A DNA stretch of 35,041 nucleotides from NCBI GenBank assembly GCA_019119335.1, contig DWXF01000049.1:1-35041 (forward strand). Reading direction: 5' to 3'. The DNA comes from Candidatus Flavonifractor merdavium (GTDB lineage: Bacteria; Bacillota; Clostridia; Oscillospirales; Oscillospiraceae). A model generated the notes under the pieces. It searched no databases. It was not told the origin of the DNA and saw only the letters and a list, made by a program, of their open reading frames with translations. Shown in pieces: positions 1 through 7,577 of this stretch. The translations under genes were made by a program, and so were the position numbers. Each line of letters begins with the position of its first letter. The stretch's first letter is position 1.

Positions 1-1344
<1,344 letters not shown>

Positions 1345-1355
1345 ACCTTGTCTCC

Positions 1356-2720
1356 TCACTCTTTCTTCCAAAAAATCAGTGCATAGGCGGGCTGTCCCGG
1401 CTGGGCCAGGCGGCTCTGGTCCGCTCCGAAGCCCGCCACCGCCAGCACCCCGGCCCCGTCGGCCAGCACCGGCACCCGCTCCCGGTCCCGCCGGGGCACC
1501 TTCTCGTCAATAAACAGCTTTTTCACCGTCTTGGTCCCGCCCCGCCGGGGCAGGGCGATCTCGTCCCCGGTCTGCCGGGGCCGGAGCACCAGCTCCCCCT
1601 CCACGGCCTCCCGGGCCAGATAGAGCACCCCCGGTTCCCCCTCCGCCGGGCAGGTGGTTGCCCAACAGCGGCACCGCCAGGGGGTGCCCTCCGGGGCGGT
1701 CTCCCCGTCCAGGTTCAGGGGGGTGGGGGAGAAGGGGGGCAGGGGTTCGGACTGGGTGGTAAACAGCAGGTCCTTGTACACCCGCTGCACCAGCCGCCCG
1801 TGGGGCAAAAAGGCCACCGCCGACGGGTCCTCGCCCGTAGCCAGGTCCACAATGGCCTTCAGATGGGCGGCGGAGCAATCGGTGTTTCCGTCCCCCATCA
1901 TTTCCAGCATCCGCCGGGCGGCCCGTGGGGCGATGGCGGCGGGGAGCTGGGCGATGTACCGGGCCTCGATCACCAGGTCGTCCTCCGCCCACCGGGCATG
2001 GGCGCAGGCTGCGGCGGCCTGGGCGTTGAGATAGTCGTTGTCGGAGCGGAGGTATCCCATGGTCTCCGCCGCGCTCTCGGTGAGCCGGGGGTTGAGCTGC
2101 CGCAGCACCGGCACCACCTGGCGGCGGATGCGGTTGCGGGCGTAGCTCTCGTCGGCGTTGGTGCAGTCCTCCACGTGAGTCAGCCCGTGTTCGGCCAGAT
2201 AGGCCTCGATGTCTGAGCGGGAGGTGGTGAGCAGGGGCCGGACGATCTCCCCCCGCCGGGGCGGGATACCCGCCAGCCCGTGGAGGCCCGCCCCCCGCAC
2301 CAGATGGAGCAGCAGGGTCTCCAGGTTGTCGTCGGCGTTGTGGGCGGTGGCGATCCGGTTACACCCCAGCTCCTCCGCCGTCCGGCGGAGGAATTCGTAC
2401 CGCAGCTGGCGGCCGGTCTCCTCCACCCCCAGGCCCAGGCGCTGGGCCTGGCCGTATACGTCTCCCCGCTCCACCACGCAGGGAATATTCCGCTCTTTGC
2501 AAAAAGTTTCCACAAAGGCGGCGTCGGCATCGGCGGCCGCCCCCCGCATCCCGTGGTGGTAGTGGGCGGCCGCCACCTGGAAGCCCCCCGCCTCCGCCAT
2601 GGACCAGGCCAGGTGGAGCAGACACATGGAGTCCGCCCCGCCGGACACGGCGCACAGCACCTTCCCGCCGCGGGGAAACATATCATATTCGGCTGTGAGG
2701 GCCTTCACTTGTTCCAGCAT
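1356..2720 (-). CDS. tilS: tRNA(Ile)-lysidine synthetase
   Basis: ATP-dependent enzyme that attaches lysine to C34 of the CAU-anticodon tRNA(Ile), so that it reads AUA and is charged with isoleucine. The 454-residue protein carries the N-type PP-loop SGGADS at 26-31, followed by AAHYHHGMRG and the TAHNADDNLETLLLHLVRGAG segment that is diagnostic of TilS. The C-terminal part includes the TilS-C type region ending in LIFWKKE. Length is normal for the family. It lies 9 bp after dnaB and 11 bp before hpt in a minus-strand operon. AUA is probably rare in a genome this GC-rich, but the enzyme is still needed for any AUA decoding. Confidence 0.96.
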   Translation of the reverse strand: MLEQVKALTAEYDMFPRGGKVLCAVSGGADSMCLLHLAWSMAEAGGFQVAAAHYHHGMRGAAADADAAFVETFCKERNIPCVVERGDVYGQAQRLGLGVEETGRQLRYEFLRRTAEELGCNRIATAHNADDNLETLLLHLVRGAGLHGLAGIPPRRGEIVRPLLTTSRSDIEAYLAEHGLTHVEDCTNADESYARNRIRRQVVPVLRQLNPRLTESAAETMGYLRSDNDYLNAQAAAACAHARWAEDDLVIEARYIAQLPAAIAPRAARRMLEMMGDGNTDCSAAHLKAIVDLATGEDPSAVAFLPHGRLVQRVYKDLLFTTQSEPLPPFSPTPLNLDGETAPEGTPWRCRCWATTCPAEGEPGVLYLAREAVEGELVLRPRQTGDEIALPRRGGTKTVKKLFIDEKVPRRDRERVPVLADGAGVLAVAGFGADQSRLAQPGQPAYALIFWKKE

Positions 2721-2729
2721 AGGGGCTCC

Positions 2730-4082
2730 TTAATATTCCTCGTGCCGCCGGTCGATGGAGGAGAAGGTGGTGTACTCGGGCAGCCACTGCAGCTCCACCG
2801 TCCTGGTCTCGCCATGGCGGTTCTTGGCGATGATACACTCAGCCAGATTGTGGTTTTCACTGTCGTCATTATAATAGTCGTCCCGGTAGAGGAACATGAC
2901 GATATCGGCGTCCTGCTCGATGGCGCCCGATTCACGCAGGTCGGACAGCATGGGCCGCTTGTCCGAGCGGCTCTCGGGGCCACGGGAGAGCTGGGACAGG
3001 CAGACCACCGGCACGTTCAGCTCCTTGGCCATGATCTTCAGGGCACGGGAGATATCCGAGACAATTTGCTGGCGGTTGTCCCCGCTGCGCTGGGGCCCGC
3101 CGGCGGAGGTCATCAGCTGCAGATAGTCGATGACCACCAGCCCCAGGTTATCCACCCGGCGGCACTTGGCGTTCATGTCGGCCACCGAGAGGGAGGGGTT
3201 GTCGTCAATGAGGATCTGGGTCTGGTTCAGCGCGGCGGAGGCGGCGGCGATCTTGCCCCAGTCCTCCTCACCCAGATTGCCGGTGACCAGCTTCTTGTTG
3301 TCCACAAAGGACTCGCTGGAGATGAGGCGCATGGCCAGCTGCTCCCGGCTCATTTCCAGGGAAAAGAACACCACCGTCTTGCCGGAGAATTTTCCGGCGT
3401 GGAGCAGCAGGTTGAGGGCGAAGGAGGTCTTGCCCATGCCCGGCCGGGCGGCCAGCAGGATGAGGTCGGACTTGTTCAGGCCGGAGATGGCGGCGTCCAC
3501 GTCGGGCAGGCCGGTGCTGAGGCCGGGCACCGCCCGGCCGCTGGCGGCCAGCTCGTTGAGCCGCTCGTACACATTGAGGATCACGCTGGAGATGTGGGCC
3601 AGCCCCTGGGAGGCCCGGCCCTGCCGGATGGCGTAGATGCGCTGCTCGGCGATATCCAGCACCTTCTGGGCGGTGTCGGTGCCCTCCTGCACCAGGGCGG
3701 TCAGCTCCCCCGCCGTCTCGGCGATGTTCCGCAGCAGGGCCTTGTCCTTGACGATGGTCACATATTCCTTCACGTTGGCCGCCGTGGGGGTGATGTCCAT
3801 GAGCTGGAGGATGTAGTTGCGGGACGTGTTCTCGTCGTACACCCCGTTCTGCCGCATGTGGTCCAGCACCGTCACCGGGTCGATGGTGAGGGAAAAGTTG
3901 AACATGGAATAGATAGTCTCGTAGATTTCCCGGTTGGTCCGCAGGTAAAAGTCCTCGGGCTTGAGGGCCTCGATGACCTCGGGCACGCACCGGGCGTCGA
4001 TGAGCATGGAGCCCAGCACGCTCTGCTCGGCCTCCACGCTGTGGGGCATCTGCCGCAGCAGCAGTTCTTCCTCGCTTGCCAT
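2730..4082 (-). CDS. dnaB: Replicative DNA helicase DnaB/DnaC
   Basis: Hexameric 5'-3' helicase that unwinds DNA at the replication fork and recruits primase and the polymerase clamp loader. The 450-residue protein has the N-terminal primase-interacting domain (PHSVEAEQSVLGSML at about 13-27), a linker, then the RecA-like motor with Walker A ARPGMGKT at 212-219, the SLEMSREQLAMR motif at 241-252, Walker B LVVIDYLQLM at 315-324 and the LRESGAIEQDAD motif near the arginine finger. No intein is present. It follows rplI by 24 bp. Adjacency of rplI and dnaB is a conserved Firmicutes arrangement, with gdpP upstream as in Bacillus. Confidence 0.97.
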   Translation of the reverse strand: MASEEELLLRQMPHSVEAEQSVLGSMLIDARCVPEVIEALKPEDFYLRTNREIYETIYSMFNFSLTIDPVTVLDHMRQNGVYDENTSRNYILQLMDITPTAANVKEYVTIVKDKALLRNIAETAGELTALVQEGTDTAQKVLDIAEQRIYAIRQGRASQGLAHISSVILNVYERLNELAASGRAVPGLSTGLPDVDAAISGLNKSDLILLAARPGMGKTSFALNLLLHAGKFSGKTVVFFSLEMSREQLAMRLISSESFVDNKKLVTGNLGEEDWGKIAAASAALNQTQILIDDNPSLSVADMNAKCRRVDNLGLVVIDYLQLMTSAGGPQRSGDNRQQIVSDISRALKIMAKELNVPVVCLSQLSRGPESRSDKRPMLSDLRESGAIEQDADIVMFLYRDDYYNDDSENHNLAECIIAKNRHGETRTVELQWLPEYTTFSSIDRRHEEY

Positions 4083-4106
4083 ACGCTCCGCCTCCCCGGA
4101 AGTTTC

Positions 4107-4553
4107 TTACTCCTCGGCCACCATGACCTTCAGGGTTCCGGTGACCTCATAGCCCAGCTTCACTTTCAGCTCGTAAGTGCCGAAGGCTTTGATGGGCTCG
4201 TCCTGGACGATCTTGGTCTTGGGGATGTTGACGCTGTGCTGGGCGCTGAGGGCGTCGGCGATCTCCTTGGAAGTCACCGCGCCGAACAGACGGCCGCCGT
4301 TACCACCCTTGGCCACCACCTTCACCGTCAGGTCCTTCAGCTTGGCGGCAGTGGCCTCGGCCTCCGCCTTCTCGGCGGCCTCCTGGGCCTTCTTGGCCTT
4401 CTCCTGCATCTTCATGGTGTTGATGTTCTCGGCGGTGGCGGGCACAGCCAGCTTGCGGGGCAGAAGGAAGTTGCGGGCGTAGCCGTCGCTGGCCTCGATG
4501 AGCTGGCCCTTCTTGCCCTGGCCCTTCACGTCCTGCTGTAAAATCACTTTCAT
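4107..4553 (-). CDS. rplI: 50S ribosomal protein L9
   Basis: Large-subunit protein that binds 23S rRNA near the L1 stalk and helps maintain reading frame. The 148-residue length is standard. The N-terminal RNA-binding motif is clear (MKVILQQDVKGQGKKG, then the G-YARNFLLPRKLA signature at about 24-36). It is followed by a long charged connecting helix (residues about 50-75) and the C-terminal domain. A purine-rich AGGAG site precedes the ATG at 4553. It sits 14 bp after gdpP and 24 bp before dnaB. Confidence 0.97.
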   Translation of the reverse strand: MKVILQQDVKGQGKKGQLIEASDGYARNFLLPRKLAVPATAENINTMKMQEKAKKAQEAAEKAEAEATAAKLKDLTVKVVAKGGNGGRLFGAVTSKEIADALSAQHSVNIPKTKIVQDEPIKAFGTYELKVKLGYEVTGTLKVMVAEE

Positions 4554-4567
4554 GGTTACAATCTCCT

Positions 4568-6562
4568 TTATTCGTCGGCTAAATACTGGTCAATGGCCTG
4601 GAAGAGCATCCGGGCCACTTCGTCCACGGTTTTGCCGGGCACCTGGGCCCCGGCGGTGGCGGCGTTGCCGCCGCCTCCCAGCTTCTCCAGCACCACCTGC
4701 ACGTTCACGTCCCCCATACTGCGGGCGGACAGGATCACCCGCCCCTCGTTGTCGGGGAAGAGGACGAAGGAGGTGTCGATGCCGGAGATATTCAGCAGCT
4801 CGTCGGCGGCCTGGGCGGCGGTGATGCGCCCCACGGTGTGGTCCACCTTGGCCACGGCGATGCCGGACTTGTACATCCTGGCGGTCTGGATGATGTCGTA
4901 CTTGGCGATGGTGCCCTCCAGGTCGTTCTGGAAGAGCTTCTTCACGTCGCCGGTGTCGGCGCCGCTGCGGCGCAGGAAGGCCGCCGCCTCAAAGGTGCGG
5001 CTGCCGGTGCGCATGGTGAACTGCTTGGTGTCCAGGGCGATGCCCGCCAGCAGGGCCTCCGCCTCGATCTTCAGCAGGTCCGCCGGCTCCAGCAGGTATT
5101 GCAGCAGCTCGGTGGACAGCTCGCTGGCGGAGGAGGCGTAGGGCTCGTGGAAGTTGAGGGCGGCGTCGGCAATGTAGGAGGAGGCCCGGCGGTGGTGGTC
5201 GATGACCGCCACCTTGTGGACCGCCTCCAGCAGGTCCTGGCTCACCACCTGCTCCGGGCGGTTGGTGTCCACCACCACCAGCAGGCAGTTGGAGTCGGCC
5301 AGCAGAATCGCGTCCTGGGGGGAGAGGAACACGCCCTGATACTCCTCCACCGCCTCCAGCCGGGCGCACATCTCGCTGGCGGGGTTGACCCCCGGCTCCT
5401 TGACGATGTGCACGGGGGTGCCCTTTTTCCGGGCCATGGCGCACACGCCGGCGGCGGCGCCGATGCAGTCCAGGTCGGGGTACTTGTGGCCCATGACGAA
5501 CACCATGGAGGCGTCGGCCATCAGCTCCCCCAGGGCGTTTGCCATCACCCGGCTCTTCACCTTGGTGCGCTTTTCCAGCTCCTTGGTGCGCCCGCCGAAG
5601 AACTCAAAGTTGAACTTGTTCTTGATGACCACCTGATCCCCGCCCCGGGAGAGGGCCATCTCCACCGACAGGGCGGCGTACTGGTACAGCTCGCCCAGGC
5701 TGTCGGCGTCCTTGCCGATGCCGATGGACAGGGTGGCCTGGATGCCGGAGGGGCTGGTCACCTGGCGCACGCTGTCCAGCACGGAATACTTGCCCTCCTG
5801 GAACTGGGCCAGGAATTTTTCCTCGAACAGAAACAGGTAGCGGTCCCGCTCATACCGGGTGAACACGCCCTGGGCGGGCGCCACCCACTGGGCCAGCCGG
5901 TCGTCAATCTCGCTGCGCATGGCGGATTTGGCGTTGTCGGTGGCCCCCTTCATCAGCTCCTCGTAGTTGTCCACCGTCAGGATCGCCACCACCGGGCGGC
6001 TGGCGTAATACTCGTCCCGCACCTGGGCAAAATCGGTGACGTCAACCCAGTAGGTGGTGGCCAGGTAGCCCCGGGCCCCCTGCTCCTCGGTGCGGACCAG
6101 GTGGCCGTACACCAGAAAGCGCCGGTCCCCAATGCGCACCTCGGTGGGGCACTCGTTCTTGCCCTCCATCAGCCAGCGGGAGGAGAAGTCGGGTACCGCC
6201 GCGGTGAGCTTGGTGTCAAACATGTGCTCCCGCTCCCCGGTGATCTGTAAAAAACGGTCATTGGACCAGATCACCTCGTCGTTCTCCGGCCGGAAAATCA
6301 CCATGGGCAGGGGGGCGTTCACCATGGTGTCCTTGGTAGCCGAGTCCATGTTGCAGGTGACGTTTTCGATGTATTTCAGAATTTCCTTCTGCCGCATGGC
6401 GTTGTTGCGGCGGAAGTAGAGGTAGAGGATGGTCACCACCGCCAGCTGGATCACCGCCACCGGAATGGAGAAAAGGGCGGTCACCACCGCGAAGAGAATC
6501 AAAAAGGCAAAATACAGCCGAAAACTGGGCTCCATCAGATGGGTTAACTTATTTTTTCGCAT
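4568..6562 (-). CDS. gdpP: Membrane-bound DHH-family c-di-AMP phosphodiesterase, GdpP type
   Basis: Likely hydrolyses the essential second messenger c-di-AMP to pApA, affecting osmotic balance and wall stress. The 664-residue layout matches GdpP: two transmembrane helices (about 17-33 and 35-50), a PAS-like domain (about 80-180), a degenerate GGDEF domain (about 190-320) and DHH/DHHA1 domains (about 350-660). Metal ligands are visible in GHKYPDLDCIG (358-368), VVVDTN (429-434), VIDHH (453-457) and GIALDTK (507-513). The GGDEF domain has RDRYL in place of an active GGDEF loop, as expected for the family. In the DHHA1 glycine loop the sequence is GGGGNAATAGAQ at 629-640; the familiar GdpP form is GGGGH, so a His is replaced by Asn. 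It is the first gene of the gdpP-rplI-dnaB-tilS-hpt-ftsH block. Confidence 0.93.
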   Translation of the reverse strand: MRKNKLTHLMEPSFRLYFAFLILFAVVTALFSIPVAVIQLAVVTILYLYFRRNNAMRQKEILKYIENVTCNMDSATKDTMVNAPLPMVIFRPENDEVIWSNDRFLQITGEREHMFDTKLTAAVPDFSSRWLMEGKNECPTEVRIGDRRFLVYGHLVRTEEQGARGYLATTYWVDVTDFAQVRDEYYASRPVVAILTVDNYEELMKGATDNAKSAMRSEIDDRLAQWVAPAQGVFTRYERDRYLFLFEEKFLAQFQEGKYSVLDSVRQVTSPSGIQATLSIGIGKDADSLGELYQYAALSVEMALSRGGDQVVIKNKFNFEFFGGRTKELEKRTKVKSRVMANALGELMADASMVFVMGHKYPDLDCIGAAAGVCAMARKKGTPVHIVKEPGVNPASEMCARLEAVEEYQGVFLSPQDAILLADSNCLLVVVDTNRPEQVVSQDLLEAVHKVAVIDHHRRASSYIADAALNFHEPYASSASELSTELLQYLLEPADLLKIEAEALLAGIALDTKQFTMRTGSRTFEAAAFLRRSGADTGDVKKLFQNDLEGTIAKYDIIQTARMYKSGIAVAKVDHTVGRITAAQAADELLNISGIDTSFVLFPDNEGRVILSARSMGDVNVQVVLEKLGGGGNAATAGAQVPGKTVDEVARMLFQAIDQYLADE

Positions 6563-6612
6563 GAGACACCTCCCGGCGGTGGATCGCGGCGCGACCCATA
6601 ATAAGAGATTTT

Positions 6613-6641
6613 ATTATACCAAAAAGCCGGTCCAAATACAA
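6613..6641 (-). promoter_or_regulatory. Promoter of the gdpP-rplI-dnaB operon
   Basis: On the minus strand a -35 TTGTAT (6636-6641) and a perfect -10 TATAAT (6613-6618) are separated by 17 bp. Transcription would start near 6607, about 45 bases ahead of the gdpP ATG, with GGGAGG close to the start codon. No comparably good promoter was seen inside the downstream genes. Confidence 0.7.
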
Positions 6642-6672
6642 GTACAAGGGCGTCCGCACCAGCGGACGCCCT
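6640..6672 (-). terminator. Rho-independent terminator of the small ribbon-helix-helix gene
   Basis: GGGCGTCCGC pairs perfectly with GCGGACGCCC (6649-6672) around a 4-base loop, followed on the minus strand by a T-containing tail (TTGTACTTG). It lies directly after the stop at 6674 and just before the gdpP promoter, isolating the two units. The tail is only moderately U-rich. Confidence 0.65.
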
Positions 6673-6673
6673 C

Positions 6674-6853
6674 TCAATGCTCCGGCTCCACGGGAATCTC
6701 CCCGTGCTCCTTTTCGTACTGCTCCAGATAATATTCCACCGCCACGCACAGCTGCATGTTAATGGAACGCTTGTCTTTTGCCGCCAGCGCCCGGATCTTC
6801 TGCATCACCTCATGGCTCAGGCGCAGAGAGTACGGCGTTTCCTGCACGCCCAT
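6674..6853 (-). CDS. Small Arc/ribbon-helix-helix DNA-binding protein
   Basis: A 59-residue protein of the Arc-like RHH fold, which acts as a dimer and inserts a beta ribbon into the DNA major groove. Visible are the short strand ETPYSLRLS (about 5-13), helix 1 HEVMQKIRALAAKDKR (14-29), the turn SINMQ, and helix 2 LCVAVEYYLEQYEKEHG (36-52). The pattern PYSLRL...KR-SIN-Q is typical of Arc-like repressors. The start at 6853 is chosen because AAGGAG lies 8 bases upstream; longer in-frame starts at 6910 and 6919 would overlap the promoter. It is transcribed divergently from a second RHH gene at 6983 across a 129-bp region with phased repeats. No toxin partner is visible, so a transcriptional regulator is more likely than an antitoxin. 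Its target is unknown. Confidence 0.75.
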   Translation of the reverse strand: MGVQETPYSLRLSHEVMQKIRALAAKDKRSINMQLCVAVEYYLEQYEKEHGEIPVEPEH

Positions 6854-6871
6854 AAGACCGCTCCTTCCGCG

Positions 6872-6955
6872 TGTATCTATTTGTATCTGAATGATATCAT
6901 CCAGAGTCATCTTTCTCAAAGAATTATATAGAGTTGACCAGAGTTATTAAGAGTG
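6872..6955. promoter_or_regulatory. Two sets of 10-bp-phased short direct repeats between the divergent RHH genes
   Basis: One set reads TGTATCT (6872), TGTATCT (6882) and TGATATC (6892). The other reads GAGTT (6931), GAGTT (6941) and GAGTG (6951). Within each set the repeats start exactly 10 bp apart, one helical turn. The first set covers the start site and -10 of the minus promoter; the second covers the plus promoter from -35 to -10. RHH repressors such as omega, CopG and ParG bind arrays of short phased repeats, so these are candidate operators for the two flanking proteins. That role is inference. Confidence 0.45.
6891..6919 (-). promoter_or_regulatory. Promoter of the 59-residue RHH gene
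   Basis: On the minus strand -35 TTGAGA (6914-6919) and -10 TATCAT (6891-6896) are 17 bp apart. The -10 is embedded in the perfect palindrome ATGATATCAT at 6891-6900. Transcription would start near 6884 and give a leader of about 30 bases. Confidence 0.6.
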
Positions 6956-6962
6956 ATATTAT
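6934..6962 (+). promoter_or_regulatory. Promoter of the 57-residue RHH gene
   Basis: -35 TTGACC (6934-6939) and -10 TATTAT (6957-6962) are separated by exactly 17 bp. The start near 6969 leaves only about 14 bases before the ATG at 6983, just enough for the GGAGGGG ribosome-binding site at 6971. Confidence 0.65.
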
Positions 6963-6982
6963 GGCAAAAAGGAGGGGTGGCT

Positions 6983-7156
6983 ATGCAGAAAAAGAAACAG
7001 ACCATCACTATCCAGGTAACGGCGGAGGACAAGGAAATGGCCCAAAAGTTGGCACAGCTGGAGTGCCGGTCGGTGTCGGGGTATCTGCGCCAGCTTCTGC
7101 GGAAGGAGATCCGGCGGTATGGAGGCGATGCCTCCGGCGGGCCCCTTTCTCCATGA
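6983..7156 (+). CDS. Second small ribbon-helix-helix protein, C-terminal tail supplied by a repeat element
   Basis: A 57-residue protein. The strand KQTITIQVT (about 5-13) is followed by helix 1 AEDKEMAQKLAQLEC and the turn RSVSGYLRQLLRKEI, a pattern seen in CopG/MetJ-like RHH proteins. The ATG at 6983 is chosen for GGAGGGG 6-8 bases upstream; an upstream start at 6953 lies inside the -10. The RHH core ends near residue 48. The last 9 or so codons (ASGGPLSP and the stop) lie inside the left arm of the inverted-repeat element that starts at 7130, so the natural C-terminus has been replaced or extended. It is divergent from the other RHH gene at 6853. Target unknown. Confidence 0.7.
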   Translation: MQKKKQTITIQVTAEDKEMAQKLAQLECRSVSGYLRQLLRKEIRRYGGDASGGPLSP

Positions 7157-7510
7157 TGAGAAAGGGGCGAAAGAATCAGCAGGGGAGGGATTTCGATTTC
7201 CCTCCCCCTGCACCCCCTCCTTAAAACGACCAAAGAGGGGGAACTGCGGTTCCCCCATCTTTGGAATCTCCCCCAGGCTGCTCTCCTGCCAGCTTTCCGG
7301 CGGCGGGGCCTTACTCCGTAACGGCCCCGCCGCACCGGCCAGGTGGCGCAAGTGCCCCTCCGGGGGGTACATCCAATAGGGGGGCCCGCAGGCCCCCCTG
7401 ATTGGTCGTTTCAAGGGGTGGGGTGTCGGGGCGGGGGAAATCGAAATCCCCCGCCCCGACCCTTTCTTTCCCACCGCTTTCTTTGGAAAGAAAGCGGGGC
7501 CGCCGGAGGC
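7130..7510. repeat. Hairpin-rich inverted-repeat element of about 380 bp (MITE-like)
   Basis: The left arm (about 7130-7232) and the reverse complement of the right arm (about 7403-7510) align along their length. Both begin GCCTCCGGCGG, contain a pyrimidine/purine hairpin, then a G-rich block around ATTTCGATTTCCC, then a C-rich block, and end ACGACCAA. Smaller perfect hairpins fill the element: 7141-7168 (11-bp stem), 7237-7256 (8 bp), 7300-7333 (11 bp), 7379-7398 (8 bp) and 7474-7497 (11 bp). No open frame inside resembles a transposase. It occupies all the space between the RHH gene and the ileS terminator. The shape suggests a non-autonomous mobile or structured repeat element; copies elsewhere cannot be checked here. 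Confidence 0.65.
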
Positions 7511-7529
7511 CCGTTGCCTCTTACGCAAA

Positions 7530-7566
7530 GAAAAAGGGCGCCGTGAAAACTCACAGCGTCCTTTTG
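7530..7566 (-). terminator. Rho-independent terminator of ileS
   Basis: Twelve bases after the ileS stop, the minus-strand transcript can fold GGACGCTGTGA with TCACGGCGCCC (10 of 11 pairs including one G-U) around a GTTT-type loop, followed by TTTTTC. Confidence 0.75.
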
Positions 7567-7577
7567 TGTTATACAGA

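Noticed and set aside
6674..7156. The two small RHH genes as a toxin-antitoxin system
   Set aside because: Both are DNA-binding folds and divergent; no toxin-like partner frame overlaps or follows either gene.
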